The notes: generated by a model from the letters alone, not told the origin. Shown: positions 44,348 to 53,230, counted from the stretch's first letter. The stretch: DNA of 64,000 bases from Solirubrobacterales bacterium (GCA_035573435.1 DATMZR010000012.1:62001-126000), one strand, 5' to 3'. Numbers and translations are program-made.

Positions 44348-45183
44348 TATTGATCCTCCTCGGAATCAGATTCCTCGGAATCCTTCGCTGGCGCTTCGGA
44401 TTCCTCGGAGGATTCCTCTTCGTCGTTTGTTACTTCCACTGAAGTCTCTTGCCCCTCGGTGTCCGGGGGCTTCTCGTCGGCGCCCTCATCCGGCGCCTCC
44501 TCGGTGCCTGCCTCGGCCGGCGCCGCATCGGCGGGTTCGGGCTCAGACGGGGCGGCAGGTTCACTCGCCGCTTCCGCGACTGCATCGCCGCCGGAAGCCT
44601 CGCCTTCGGCTTCGTTTCCGGCGGGTTCGAGCTCAGACTGCTCGGGTGCTTCTTCCCCCTCGACCAGGCCCTGCTCCTGAATCTGGCCGAGGGCCACAGC
44701 GAGGCCGGAGAGGATCGAGGCGAGGCCGCGGGTGAGCCCTGTGAGCGGGCTCGAGACCACGCCGACCAGCTGCCCCTGGAGCACATCGAGCCCCGGCAGG
44801 CGGGCGATCGCCGTGAACTGGTCGGGTTCCAGCGGCGCCCCGTCCATGAGGCCGCCCTTGTAGGCAAGGATGTCGTGCTGGCGGCCGAAGGTCGAGATCG
44901 TCTTGGCCGCGGTCACCGCGTCACCTTTGACGAAGGCGAGCGCGGTCGGACCCTGGAGCAGCGAGTCGAGCTCGGTCGTGCCGGCCCGCTCGGTTGCCCG
45001 CTTCGCGAGACGGTTCTTGACCACGCGGAAGCTGGCCTCCGCCTCGGCCAGTTTCGACCGCAGCTCGGCGGCCTGGGGGACCGTGATGCCCCGGTAGTCG
45101 ACGGCGAAGATCGCCTCGGCGTCGCCAAGGCGATCGGCGATCTCGTCGACCAGGGCTGCCTTGTCTTCCTTTGTCATCCTCAT
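44347..45183 (-). CDS. rplJ: 50S ribosomal protein L10 with ~105-residue acidic tail
   Basis: L10 anchors the L7/L12 stalk. The core ([55 protein letters not shown] as the L12-binding helix) ends near residue 172 of 278. The remainder is acidic low complexity: first Glu/Ala/Gly/Pro ([19 protein letters not shown]), then Ser/Glu ([19 protein letters not shown]). Typical L10 is 165-180 residues. Parts of the tail DNA are nearly identical to the S17, S3 and L4 tails. ATG 45183 is chosen with GGAGG 9 nt upstream; ATG 45177 is an alternative. Confidence 0.95.
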   Translation of the reverse strand: MRMTKEDKAALVDEIADRLGDAEAIFAVDYRGITVPQAAELRSKLAEAEASFRVVKNRLAKRATERAGTTELDSLLQGPTALAFVKGDAVTAAKTISTFGRQHDILAYKGGLMDGAPLEPDQFTAIARLPGLDVLQGQLVGVVSSPLTGLTRGLASILSGLAVALGQIQEQGLVEGEEAPEQSELEPAGNEAEGEASGGDAVAEAASEPAAPSEPEPADAAPAEAGTEEAPDEGADEKPPDTEGQETSVEVTNDEEESSEESEAPAKDSEESDSEEDQ

Positions 45184-45330
45184 CTCGATCGGCCTCCGCT
45201 ACCGCCGCCGAACGAAGAAAGCCCGCGCGCGGGCGGGCTCAGGCATGCTCCTGACCTCGCCTGCGCCGGTCTTCCGGGCCGCCTTCGCAGCGGCCCCGCC
45301 GACGGTCTTCGGCAGGTTCCGGTTGGAGCG
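45184..45330 (-). ncRNA. L10-type ribosomal protein leader with attenuator hairpin
   Basis: The rplA-rplJ gap on the minus strand contains CCTGCCGAAGACCGTCGGC and later CGCAGGCGAGGT, features of the L10-leader RNA bound by L10(L12)4 in other bacteria. It is followed by the hairpin AGCCCGC/GCGGGCT (45220-45239) with TTTCTT. This terminator-like hairpin ends about 30 nt before rplJ, as expected for autogenous attenuation of rplJL. A -10-like TACCAT lies near its 5' end. Confidence 0.65.
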
Positions 45331-45369
45331 CGATGGTAGCCGATGCCGTCGAGGGCGGCCCGGCCGGCG

Positions 45370-46143
45370 CTAGGCCGGCTCCTGGACCTGCTCAGCCTCG
45401 GCCTCCGAGCCCGTCCCGTCACCGGAAGGGGCGCCCGCCAAGATCTCGGCCTCTCGCGTGCGAGCCGGATCCACGCGGATGCCGGGGCCCATCGTGGTGG
45501 CCAGGGTTATCGAGAGCAGATAGCGGCCCTTGGCGGCGGCCGGCCTGGCGCGAACGATCTCGTCGACGACCGCCGCATAGTTCTCCAGCAGCGCCCGCTC
45601 GTCGAAGCTCGCTCGGCCGATCGTCAGGTGGACGACCGCCTGGCGATCGGTGCGGTACTCGACCTTCCCGGCCTTGGCCTCTCCGACGGCCTTCGCGACG
45701 TCGTTGGTGACCGTCCCGACCTTGGGATTGGGCATCTTGCCCTGCGGCCCCAGGATTCGTCCCAGCTTCGAGACCACCGGCCCCATCAGGTCGGGGGTGG
45801 CGATCGCGACGTCGAAGTCGGTCCAGCCTTCCGAGACACGGTCGGCGAGATCCTGCGCGCCGACGTGGTCGGCGCCGGCCTCGGTGGCGGCCTTCGCCCC
45901 GTCCCCATCGGCGAACACGGCGACCGTCACGTCCTTGCCGAGACCATGGGGCAGCGCCAGGGTGCCGCGGAGCTGCTCCTCGGCGTGGCGGACGTTGACC
46001 CCCAGGCGCAGGTGCACCTCGACTGTCTCGTCGAACTTGGCCGTGGCGGTCTGCTTGACGAGGGCGATCGCCTCGGCCGGAGTGTGGTTGACCTCGCGAT
46101 CGACCCTCTCGTACGCGGCTCCGTAGCGCTTTCCCCGGTGCAT
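45370..46143 (-). CDS. rplA: 50S ribosomal protein L1
   Basis: The 257-aa protein of the E-site stalk contains [20 protein letters not shown], the signature [20 protein letters not shown] and VKFDKTGNI-type strand [20 protein letters not shown]. About 20 extra acidic residues ([13 protein letters not shown] at the end) follow the usual C-terminus, a milder version of the tails on neighbouring proteins. The start overlaps the rplK stop by one base. Confidence 0.97.
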   Translation of the reverse strand: MHRGKRYGAAYERVDREVNHTPAEAIALVKQTATAKFDETVEVHLRLGVNVRHAEEQLRGTLALPHGLGKDVTVAVFADGDGAKAATEAGADHVGAQDLADRVSEGWTDFDVAIATPDLMGPVVSKLGRILGPQGKMPNPKVGTVTNDVAKAVGEAKAGKVEYRTDRQAVVHLTIGRASFDERALLENYAAVVDEIVRARPAAAKGRYLLSITLATTMGPGIRVDPARTREAEILAGAPSGDGTGSEAEAEQVQEPA

Positions 46144-46577
46144 CAGGACTCCAACCCCTCGACCTCGACCCCCATCGATCGAGCAGTGCCGGCGATGATC
46201 CGCGAGGCGGCGTCGAGGTCGTTGGCGTTGAGGTCGGGCATCTTGCGCTCGGCGATCTGGCGCACCTGAGCGGCCGTGATCCGGCCGACCTTCTCGCGAT
46301 TCGGCTCCCCTGAGCCCTTTTCGAGCCCGGCGGCCTCCTTGATCAGCACCGCCGCCGGCGGGGTCTTGGTGATGAAGTCGAACGAGCGGTCCTCGTAGAC
46401 GGTGATCTCGACGGGGATGATCGTGCCGGCGTCCTGCTGGGTCTGGGCGTTGAACGCCTTGCAGAACTCCATGATGTTCACCCCGTGCTGCCCGAGCGCG
46501 GGGCCGACGGGCGGTGCCGGGTTGGCGGCGGCCGCGGGGATCTGAAGCTTGATCATGGTCAGGACCTTCTTTGCCAT
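46143..46577 (-). CDS. rplK: 50S ribosomal protein L11
   Basis: The 144-aa protein begins [20 protein letters not shown] and carries [22 protein letters not shown], the Pro-rich switch targeted by thiostrepton, and the C-terminal RNA-binding domain ending [15 protein letters not shown]. It forms the GTPase-associated centre with L10. Standard nusG-rplK-rplA order. Confidence 0.98.
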   Translation of the reverse strand: MAKKVLTMIKLQIPAAAANPAPPVGPALGQHGVNIMEFCKAFNAQTQQDAGTIIPVEITVYEDRSFDFITKTPPAAVLIKEAAGLEKGSGEPNREKVGRITAAQVRQIAERKMPDLNANDLDAASRIIAGTARSMGVEVEGLES

Positions 46578-46595
46578 CGCGTCCTCAGCCCTCGA

Positions 46596-47117
46596 TCAGA
46601 TCTTCTTCACCTGGTCGTAGCCGACCTCGACCGGTGTCTCGCGGCCGAAGATCGAGACCAGCACCTTCAGCTTGGCCGCGTCCTCGTTGATCTCGGCGAT
46701 CTCGCCCGAGAAGTCCGATAGGGGACCGGAGATGACCTTAACCGTCTCGCCCACAGTGAACTGGGCGCGGCTGCGCGGCCGCTCGGCGGTCTCGCGGTGG
46801 AGCAGGCGATCCACCTCTGGCTGCGAAAGCGGGATCGGCTTGTTGCGCGAGCCGACGAAACCGGTCACGCCCGGGGTGTTCTTGACCAGGTTCCAAGCGT
46901 CGTCGGTCATCTCCATCTGGACGAGCACGTAGCCGGGCATCGTCCGCTTCTCAACCGACACACGCTGACCGTCCTTGAGCTCCGAGACCTGCTCGGTCGG
47001 CACGACGACCTGGCGCACGCGCTGGCGCTGGGCCATCGATTCGATCCGGTGCTCGAGATTCTGCTTGACCTTGTTCTCGTGCCCGGAGTAGGTGTTGATC
47101 ACATACCAGCGAAACAT
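46596..47117 (-). CDS. nusG: Transcription termination/antitermination factor NusG
   Basis: The 173-aa protein has the NGN domain (RWYVINTYSGHENKVKQNLE, RTMPGYVLVQMEMTDDAWNL) and a C-terminal KOW domain (FTVGETVKVISGPLSDFSGE). It couples RNA polymerase to ribosomes and Rho. Compact, with no N-terminal acidic extension of the kind seen in many high-GC actinobacteria. It lies 18 bp upstream of rplK. Confidence 0.97.
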   Translation of the reverse strand: MFRWYVINTYSGHENKVKQNLEHRIESMAQRQRVRQVVVPTEQVSELKDGQRVSVEKRTMPGYVLVQMEMTDDAWNLVKNTPGVTGFVGSRNKPIPLSQPEVDRLLHRETAERPRSRAQFTVGETVKVISGPLSDFSGEIAEINEDAAKLKVLVSIFGRETPVEVGYDQVKKI

Positions 47118-47165
47118 CGCGTCGTCGTTCTCAGTTCGTGGTTCGTAAGTTCGAGGCAGGGGCGA

Positions 47166-47765
47166 CTAGAGGAGGTTCTGGACGAGGAAGTTGAACAAGG
47201 CGTCGAGTGCCCCCAGGTAGGCGGCCGCGATAGCGATGAACACCAAGGTCACCGCGGAGGCCTGGATCAGGGTCTCGCGGTCCGGCCACTGGACTCGCTT
47301 CAGCTCCGCCCAACAGGAAACGATGAATCCGGTCACCGGACCCCGCCGGCGCTCGGGCGCCTCGGCGACGGTCCGCCGCCGCTTCTCGGACTCCTTGCGG
47401 CGCCGCTCGCGCTCCTTCTCCTCGCGACGCCGCTCGCGGCGGCTGATCCGGTCGGGCGCCGCCTCCGGGGCGCCGACGTCGGCTCGCGACGGCGCGGGCG
47501 CGGGCAGGTCCTCGGCTGCTTCGGCGGGCGCCGGCTCCGGGGCGGGCGCCTCCTCCACGGTCGCCTCGTCGGCCGGAGCTTCCTTCAGTGCGTCCAGGTC
47601 GGCGCCCTGTTCGGCCAGCTCCGCCTCGACCACATCGGCCGATTCGGGCACCTGAGTACGCTCTTGGGCGCGGCTGTCCGAGCCGCGCTGGCGCTGTGCG
47701 TCGCGCGCGGCCCGTGCCTCTCGCGCTCGCCGCTCTGCCTTCCGCTGCGCCCGAGTCTTCGCCAC
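47166..47765 (-). CDS. secE: Preprotein translocase subunit SecE with long charged N-terminal extension
   Basis: The essential SecE core is the last 60 residues (FIVSCWAELKRVQWPDRETL, then one membrane helix ASAVTLVFIAIAAAYLGALD). The preceding 135 residues are an extension: basic (RAQRKAERRAREARAARDAQ), then acidic Ala/Pro-rich (EEAPAPEPAPAEAAEDLPAP), then a strongly basic helix (SRRERRREEKERERRRKES). Typical single-helix SecE is 60-120 residues. The extension would be cytoplasmic near SecY and the ribosome. Confidence 0.93.
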   Translation of the reverse strand: MAKTRAQRKAERRAREARAARDAQRQRGSDSRAQERTQVPESADVVEAELAEQGADLDALKEAPADEATVEEAPAPEPAPAEAAEDLPAPAPSRADVGAPEAAPDRISRRERRREEKERERRRKESEKRRRTVAEAPERRRGPVTGFIVSCWAELKRVQWPDRETLIQASAVTLVFIAIAAAYLGALDALFNFLVQNLL

Positions 47766-47783
47766 CGCTACACCAGCCCTCGC

Positions 47784-47948
47784 TCAGCGGGTCTCCTTGT
47801 GAGGGGTATGCCGGCCACACCAGCGGCAGAACTTGCGCAGCTCGAGCCGATCGGGAGTGTTGCGGCGCGACTTGTTGCTCTGATAGTTGCGTCGCTTGCA
47901 CTCCTCGCAGGCGAGCGTGACGGCGATTCGGACTTCTCCGCGGGCCAT
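47784..47948 (-). CDS. rpmG: 50S ribosomal protein L33, zinc-binding form
   Basis: Translating the minus strand from ATG 47948 gives a 54-residue protein, [20 protein letters not shown] followed by [20 protein letters not shown] and [14 protein letters not shown]. The two C-x2-C pairs are the zinc ribbon of C+ L33, and [17 protein letters not shown] is the L33 signature. It precedes secE by 18 bp, a common order. No strong Shine-Dalgarno sequence is seen. Confidence 0.95.
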   Translation of the reverse strand: MARGEVRIAVTLACEECKRRNYQSNKSRRNTPDRLELRKFCRWCGRHTPHKETR

Positions 47949-48016
47949 TGGCTGGTCGTGATTCCCCTCTTCGGTCCGGGCGGGCGGCGCTTCACGGGCC
48001 GAGCACCGCTTCTCAG

Positions 48017-48051
48017 AAAAAAGACCCCGCCCCTCGCATTGCGGCGAGGGG
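48017..48051 (-). terminator. Intrinsic terminator downstream of the acyl-CoA dehydrogenase gene
   Basis: Minus strand CCCCTCGC-(6 nt)-GCGAGGGG, followed by CGGGGTC and six T residues, forms a stable stem-loop 35 nt beyond the acyl-CoA dehydrogenase stop. It separates that operon from the rpmG-secE-nusG block on the same strand. Confidence 0.8.
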
Positions 48052-48085
48052 GAGCGAGGTGCGCGAAGAATAGCGCCCCGCCGCC

Positions 48086-49228
48086 CTAAAGCCCCAGCGT
48101 CTTCGCGATGATGTTGCGCTGGATCTCGGACGTGCCGCCGTAAATGGTCGAAACGAGGGTGGCGCGGACCAGGCGCTCCATGTCGTACTCCGAGGAGTAG
48201 CCGTAGCCGCCCATCATCTGCATGCCCTCGAGCGCGGCCTTCTGCGCCGTCTCGGTGACGAACAACTTCACCATCGAGGCCTCGCGCGGGAGCATGCGGT
48301 CCGGGTCTTCGTCGACCTTGCTGGCTACCCAGTAGGTCAGCAGCCGGGCCGCCTCCAGCTGGGTCGCCAGGTCGGCGAGGCGATGCTGCAGCGCCTGGAA
48401 GGAACCGATCGGCCGACCGAACTGGCGCCGTTCCTTGACGTAGGAAAGGGCGTCGTCGAAGGCGCGCTCGCCGATCCCGAGCATGGTCGCGGCGAGGATC
48501 AGGCGCTCGACGTTGAGGCCCGCCATGAGCTGAGTCCAGCCCTGGTCGACCTCGCCGAGCACCGCGCTCTCAGGAGCCTCGACCTCATCCAGGTACAGAT
48601 GGGCGGTCTCGCGGCCGCCCATGGTGGCGATCGGGTCGATGCGGAGGTTCGGGGCATCGGTCGGGATCCAGATCATCGACAGGCCCTGGTGCTTGTCTTC
48701 CCCCTTGGTCGTGCGACAGACCACCAGGATGTGTCGCGCGATCCGCGCGTTCGAGCAGAACACCTTCTGGCCGCGGATCACGAAGCCGCCGTCGACGCGC
48801 TCCGCGGAGGTGGCGAGTGAGCCGACGTCGGAGCCCGCCTCCGGTTCGGTCATCGCGATCGCCTCGACCTCGCCGCGGGCGATGCCGCCCAGCAGGTCGC
48901 GCTTTTGATCGTCCGACCCGAACCGCTGCGTGGCCCCGGCGACGATCAGGGTCGTGGCATAGCCACCGATGGGGGCGAGGCCGCGCGAGCTCTCCTCCAT
49001 GAACAGGCAGGCTTCGAGCATGCCGCCATCCGAACCGCCGTACTCGTCCGGGATCGTCACGCCCAGCCAGCCGAGCTCCGCCATCTTGCGGTAGAGCCCG
49101 TCGTTGTGGGCCTCGGTGTAGCCCTTGGTCAACTCGTCGCGCTGCTCCTGCGTCCCGCATTCGCGGCGACAGAAGTCGCGGATCGCGGCGACGAAGTCGT
49201 GTTGCTCGTCCGTTAGCGAGAACTCCAC
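48086..49228 (-). CDS. Acyl-CoA dehydrogenase starting 3 nt after tRNA-Thr
   Basis: The 380-aa flavoenzyme oxidises an acyl-CoA to the trans-2-enoyl-CoA. FAD-contact motifs [18 protein letters not shown] and [14 protein letters not shown] are present, as are [20 protein letters not shown] and the C-terminal [17 protein letters not shown]. The usual catalytic Glu in IYEGTS is Gly here ([11 protein letters not shown]), so the base must lie elsewhere or this is a divergent subfamily. GTG 49228 ([12 protein letters not shown]) gives the normal N-terminus; it begins 3 nt after the mature 3' end of tRNA-Thr, so the mRNA probably arises by tRNA processing or is leaderless. Confidence 0.9.
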   Translation of the reverse strand: MEFSLTDEQHDFVAAIRDFCRRECGTQEQRDELTKGYTEAHNDGLYRKMAELGWLGVTIPDEYGGSDGGMLEACLFMEESSRGLAPIGGYATTLIVAGATQRFGSDDQKRDLLGGIARGEVEAIAMTEPEAGSDVGSLATSAERVDGGFVIRGQKVFCSNARIARHILVVCRTTKGEDKHQGLSMIWIPTDAPNLRIDPIATMGGRETAHLYLDEVEAPESAVLGEVDQGWTQLMAGLNVERLILAATMLGIGERAFDDALSYVKERRQFGRPIGSFQALQHRLADLATQLEAARLLTYWVASKVDEDPDRMLPREASMVKLFVTETAQKAALEGMQMMGGYGYSSEYDMERLVRATLVSTIYGGTSEIQRNIIAKTLGL

Positions 49229-49231
49229 CGA

Positions 49232-49304
49232 AGCCCGGAGTCGGACTCGAACCGACGACCCCCTCCTTACCATGGAGGTGCTCTACCAACTGAGCTATCC
49301 GGGC
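49232..49304 (-). tRNA. tRNA-Thr (GGT anticodon)
   Basis: A 73-nt minus-strand cloverleaf with acceptor GCCCGGA/TCCGGGC, D-stem GCTC/GAGC, anticodon stem CCTCC/GGAGG around ATGGTAA (anticodon GGT) and T-arm GTCGG-TTCGAGT-CCGAC. The discriminator is T. CCA is not encoded. It lies 7 bp after the threonine aldolase stop and 3 bp before the acyl-CoA dehydrogenase start, on the same strand. Confidence 0.96.
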
Positions 49305-49311
49305 GCGGGCG

Positions 49312-50358
49312 TCACGATACCGCCGCCGCGAGGGCCGCCGCCAAGCCGTCCACGTCCTCCTCGGTCGTGTCCCAGGAGCACATCAGGCGCACGGTGCCCG
49401 CCGCCTCGTCCCAGACGTAGAAGGGGAGCTCGGAGGGAAGCGACGCGCGCAGGCGGTCGATTGCGGCGTGCGGCATCGTGACGAAGACGCCGTTCGCCTC
49501 CACCGGGTGCGCGAGCTCGGCGCCGTCGACCGCGGAGATGCTCTCGGCGAGGCGGCGGGCCATGGCGTTGGCGTGTAAGGCGTTTCGGCGCCACAGGTCA
49601 CCGCCGAGGAGAGCGTCGAACTGCGCCGAGAGGAACCGCATCTTGGAAGCGAGCTGGCCGAGCTGCTTGCGGGTGAAGAGGAAGGTCTCCGCGAGCTCCG
49701 GGCGGAGAAAGACCACCGCGTCGCCCATCAAGAGCCCGTTCTTGGTGCCGCCAAACGAGACGACGTCGACGCCGGCGTCGGTGGTGAGCGCGCGCAGCGG
49801 CGCGTCCAGCGCGACCGCCGCGTTCGCCAGGCGGGCGCCGTCGAGATGCACGTGCATCTCGAGCTCGTGCGCCGCGTCGGCGATCGCCCTCGTCTCGTCG
49901 AGCGTGTAGACGGCGCCGAGCTCGGTCGCCTGGGTGATCGAGACGACGCGCGGCTGGACTCGATGCTCGTCGGCACGCCAGGTCTCCCAACGGCGAACGT
50001 CTGCGACTGACAGCTTGCCGTCCACAGCCGGCACGGTGAGGAGCTTCGCCCCCGCCATCCGTTCGGGGGCACCGCACTCGTCGACGTTCATGTGGGCGAC
50101 ATCCGTGCAGATGACACCCTCGTGCGGGTCGGTGAGGGCATCGATGGCCGCGACGTTCGCTCCCGTGCCGTTGAAGACCGGGAACGCCTGCGCCTGGTCC
50201 CCGAAGTGCTCGCGAAAGCGCTGCCGTGCGACCGCCGTGTAGTCGTCGTCGCCGTACGCGGTCACGTGGCCGTCGTTCGCGCGGGCGATCGCAGCGAGTA
50301 CATCGGGGTGCGCGCCGGAGTTGTTGTCGCTTGCGAAACCGCGCGGGTGCGCCGTCAC
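49312..50358 (-). CDS. Low-specificity L-threonine aldolase-like PLP enzyme
   Basis: The 348-aa fold-type I PLP enzyme begins with GFASDNNSGAHPDVLAAI and has the Schiff-base Lys in SFGGTKNGLLMGDAV (near residue 206). HLDGARLANAAVA supplies the Asp/Arg cofactor contacts. The family cleaves L-threonine or L-allo-threonine to glycine and acetaldehyde, or related beta-hydroxy amino acids. GTG 50358 overlaps the SDR stop by 4 nt (GTGA). The upstream in-frame extension overlaps the SDR gene and is noise. Its partners suggest a pathway rather than simple threonine catabolism. Confidence 0.88.
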   Translation of the reverse strand: MTAHPRGFASDNNSGAHPDVLAAIARANDGHVTAYGDDDYTAVARQRFREHFGDQAQAFPVFNGTGANVAAIDALTDPHEGVICTDVAHMNVDECGAPERMAGAKLLTVPAVDGKLSVADVRRWETWRADEHRVQPRVVSITQATELGAVYTLDETRAIADAAHELEMHVHLDGARLANAAVALDAPLRALTTDAGVDVVSFGGTKNGLLMGDAVVFLRPELAETFLFTRKQLGQLASKMRFLSAQFDALLGGDLWRRNALHANAMARRLAESISAVDGAELAHPVEANGVFVTMPHAAIDRLRASLPSELPFYVWDEAAGTVRLMCSWDTTEEDVDGLAAALAAAVS

Positions 50359-51065
50359 GGGTGGAGTGATAGCCGCTTGCCGTTCATCTTCGCGGCCGCG
50401 TCGCTCAAGAGAAAGGCGATCGCCTCCGCGATCTCCTGCGCCGAGGTGAAGGTTGGGTATTCCTTGTCCGGGTTCTCCTCGCGCATCCGCGGCGTCAGGA
50501 TCGCGTTGACGACGATGATGTTGGCGGTCGCCGGGGTGTCCTTGAACGAGTCCGCGACGGCGAGGGTCCAGCTCTCGGCGGCAGCCTTGGCGGCGGCGTA
50601 GGCGGCGTTGGTTCCCTCGGGGGCCTGCGCCTGGGAGGAGGAGACGAGAACGAAGCGCCCGTTCGGGCTGGCGGCCAGGATGTCGTGGAAGGCGCGAGTC
50701 GTGTGCTGGACGGTGCGGACGAGGAGGTCGTGGAGCCACTCATAGTCGGATAGCGGCGCCTCGGCCAGCGGCTGGCCGCCACGCCAGCCGCCCACCAGGT
50801 GCAGGAGCGCGTCGACGGCGCCGAAGCGCTCGCGCAGCCCCGCCGCCCACTCGCGTGCGGCCTGGTCGTCGAGCAGGTCGACGACCCGGGCGTCGAAGCG
50901 GTCGTCGGGGAGATCGAGCTCGGTTCGCAGCGCGTCGAGGTGCTCCTGGGAGCGGTCGACTCCGGCGATCGTCGCGCCGGCGGCGGCAAGCCGCTCGGCC
51001 ACCGAGGGGCCGAGGCCCCCGGAGGCACCGGCGATCGCGATCACCCGGCCGTCGAGGTCGTTCAT
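50355..51065 (-). CDS. Short-chain dehydrogenase/reductase
   Basis: The 236-aa Rossmann oxidoreductase has the cofactor loop IAGASGGLG at about 11-19, HLVGGW in the NAG-equivalent strand, LVSSSQAQ with the catalytic Ser near 142 and Y-A-A-A-K at 155-159. It is a classical NAD(P)-dependent SDR of unknown substrate. The C-terminus is short (KMNGKRLSLHP). It overlaps the threonine aldolase start by 4 nt and follows the DUF6421-like gene by 23 bp, so the three are one transcript. Confidence 0.9.
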   Translation of the reverse strand: MNDLDGRVIAIAGASGGLGPSVAERLAAAGATIAGVDRSQEHLDALRTELDLPDDRFDARVVDLLDDQAAREWAAGLRERFGAVDALLHLVGGWRGGQPLAEAPLSDYEWLHDLLVRTVQHTTRAFHDILAASPNGRFVLVSSSQAQAPEGTNAAYAAAKAAAESWTLAVADSFKDTPATANIIVVNAILTPRMREENPDKEYPTFTSAQEIAEAIAFLLSDAAAKMNGKRLSLHP

Positions 51066-51088
51066 CGCGGGGATCTTCCCCGACCGGG

Positions 51089-53191
51089 CTACAGCGCGCC
51101 CCCTGGCCGCGCCAAGACGGGCTCGAGCTTCTGCGTCAGCTGCGCGTAGAAGAGGCTGAGCGGGAACTCGTCGTCCTTGACCAGGTCGACGAGCTCCTTC
51201 GGCTCCTCCACCTCCGGCAGGTCGCGTCCCTCCTTCGCCCACCGCGAGCCGGCGGCGGGCGGCACGTAGGCAGCCACCAAGTCGTGAGCGGCGATCCATT
51301 GTCCGAGCTTGGAGCGGTCGATGCCGGAGTGGTAGAGGTGCTGCACGCGCTCGCGAAGCGCGCCCACTCCCTCGCCGCTGCGCTCCCAGTCGATCGTCAG
51401 GCGGTTGTCGGTCCAGTGGAGGTAGCCCTCGGCGTGGAGGAAGGCGAACAGGAGCTGTCCACCGAGCCCGTCGTAGTTGCGGACCCGGCTCCCGGTGAGC
51501 GGGAAGCGGAACAGCCTGTCGAAGAGGATCGCGTACTGCACGTAACGGGCGAAGGGAAAGCCGTTTCGCTCCAGCTTCACGGCTTCTCCGAAGGCCGTCA
51601 GGTCGCAGCGAAGCTCCTCGAGCGAGTACATCCAGTAGGGGCTGCGCTGGCGGATCATGAAGGGGTCGAACGGCAGATCGCCGTGCATGTGCGTGCGGTC
51701 GTGGATCAGATCCCACACGACGAAGGCGTCCATCGACAGCTCCGACGAAGTCAAGAGGCAGGCGGCATCGGGCGGCAGATTCAGCCGCAGGAGCTCAGCG
51801 GCCTGGCCGCAGACGCGGCGAAAGCGCTCCGCCTCGCGGTCGCAGAAGATCCCTCCGAAGTGGCTGGGCGGCCGCTCCACGGTGGAGAAGGTCTCGGGGA
51901 AGAGGACCGCGCACTCCGATTCATAGCCCGACGTGTAGTCGACGAAGTTGAGCGGCACGAACTTCGGGTTGTCGTAGCCGGAGCGCTCCAGATCGGCGAC
52001 GAAGGCCGGCCACGGGACGCGGACGATCAGCGCCTCGAAGCACGTGTCCCGGGAGGCGTTCTGCTTGTACATCGGGAACACGACCAGGTGCTCGATCCCG
52101 TCGCGCCGGTCGCGTTCGGGGCGAAACGCCTCCAGGGAGTGAGCGAAGTTGGGCTGGGGGAATCCCGTGTCCACCCAGGTGCGGAGATCGGCTCGCAGGG
52201 CGTCGAGGTAGTCCCGCTGATGGGGGAAGTGAGGCTCCAGGCGCTGGGCGGCGGTGGAGATCGTCTCGACGAGCTCCTTGAGGCGGCGCGTGTCATGCAC
52301 GGACAGGTCGACCGAGCCGTCGGCCCGCTGGGCCAGGCGGAGCTCCTCGACGGCGGCCTTGAGCTCCGTCCAGCTCGGATCGGAGCGGGCGGGCGAGTCG
52401 ACGACGCCGTGGACGCCGGCGAAGGCAGGCTGTGCGGTCCAGTAGACGAGGTTCAGCCACAGCGACTCGTTGTCGAGCTGGCCGAGGCAGTCGTCGCCGA
52501 ACAGGTCGGAGTCGGCGAGGACCACGACACGGCCGGCGCCGTGCTCGGTGACGGCGGCGAGGGGCGCCTGCGGCGGCGAGGCGGTCGCCGAGCTGCGCGC
52601 GATCACGCGGGCCCCGTTGCGGAGCGCCAGGGTGCCGGCGCGGTAGAAGCAGGCCTGACGCACGCGGGCGAGGAGATCGACCATGTCGGGCTCGCCGTCG
52701 GCGGCGCTCTCGAGCTCCGCCAGCACCCAGGACGGAGCGGAGACGTGGTGCTCGTAGTCCTGCACGGTGCAGTTGGCGACCTCGATGCCGAAGCGGGTGA
52801 GGAGCTGGTTGAGGTTGTTTCCGTATTTGGCCTGCTCGGTCTCGCCGAGCGCTATGAGGCCGCCGCCGCCGCGCACGAATTCCTCGATTGCGTCGAGCTC
52901 GCGGTCGGAGAACAGCGGGGCGCGGGCGTTGGTGGTCGCCTCCCACCTGCGGTCGGAGGGATGGGCGATGACGAGCACGTCCACCCCGGCGAGGGTCTCG
53001 CGCGTGAGCGACCGCTCGCCGTTCGCATGGACCTCGAAGTCGCGGTTGCCGAGCGTCTCGGCGGCGAGGGCGTAGGAGGAGTCCTCGGGGTGCGCCGGCT
53101 GCATTTGGGCGGCGAGCTCGCGACGGATGGTCCAGGCCTCCGAGTGCGCCTCGTCGAAGAGGATCCGGGCGACTTTCGGCTGCTCGGCCAT
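51089..53191 (-). CDS. Uncharacterised two-domain protein, DUF6421-like
   Basis: This 700-aa protein has no assured function. Residues 1-235 resemble a class-I amidotransferase-like/DUF4350-type Rossmann domain: RILFDEAHSEAWTIRRELA, VDVLVIAHPSDRRW, EEFVRGGGGLIALGE and GRVVVLADSDLFGDD, but without an evident catalytic Cys. Residues about 280-690 match my recollection of DUF6421: HLVVFPMYKQNASRDTCFEA, WDLIHDRTHMHGDLPFDPF (near 492-510) and MYSLEELRCDLTAF (near 520-533). The H-x3-H-x-H cluster and following E-E-L-R-x-D could be a metal site. No signal peptide or membrane helix. It heads the operon and is divergent from the Lrp-type regulator. Confidence 0.7.
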   Translation of the reverse strand: MAEQPKVARILFDEAHSEAWTIRRELAAQMQPAHPEDSSYALAAETLGNRDFEVHANGERSLTRETLAGVDVLVIAHPSDRRWEATTNARAPLFSDRELDAIEEFVRGGGGLIALGETEQAKYGNNLNQLLTRFGIEVANCTVQDYEHHVSAPSWVLAELESAADGEPDMVDLLARVRQACFYRAGTLALRNGARVIARSSATASPPQAPLAAVTEHGAGRVVVLADSDLFGDDCLGQLDNESLWLNLVYWTAQPAFAGVHGVVDSPARSDPSWTELKAAVEELRLAQRADGSVDLSVHDTRRLKELVETISTAAQRLEPHFPHQRDYLDALRADLRTWVDTGFPQPNFAHSLEAFRPERDRRDGIEHLVVFPMYKQNASRDTCFEALIVRVPWPAFVADLERSGYDNPKFVPLNFVDYTSGYESECAVLFPETFSTVERPPSHFGGIFCDREAERFRRVCGQAAELLRLNLPPDAACLLTSSELSMDAFVVWDLIHDRTHMHGDLPFDPFMIRQRSPYWMYSLEELRCDLTAFGEAVKLERNGFPFARYVQYAILFDRLFRFPLTGSRVRNYDGLGGQLLFAFLHAEGYLHWTDNRLTIDWERSGEGVGALRERVQHLYHSGIDRSKLGQWIAAHDLVAAYVPPAAGSRWAKEGRDLPEVEEPKELVDLVKDDEFPLSLFYAQLTQKLEPVLARPGGAL

Positions 53192-53230
53192 ATTCCAACG
53201 GTACGGACTGGAGGAGCCGTCGTCAATGCC

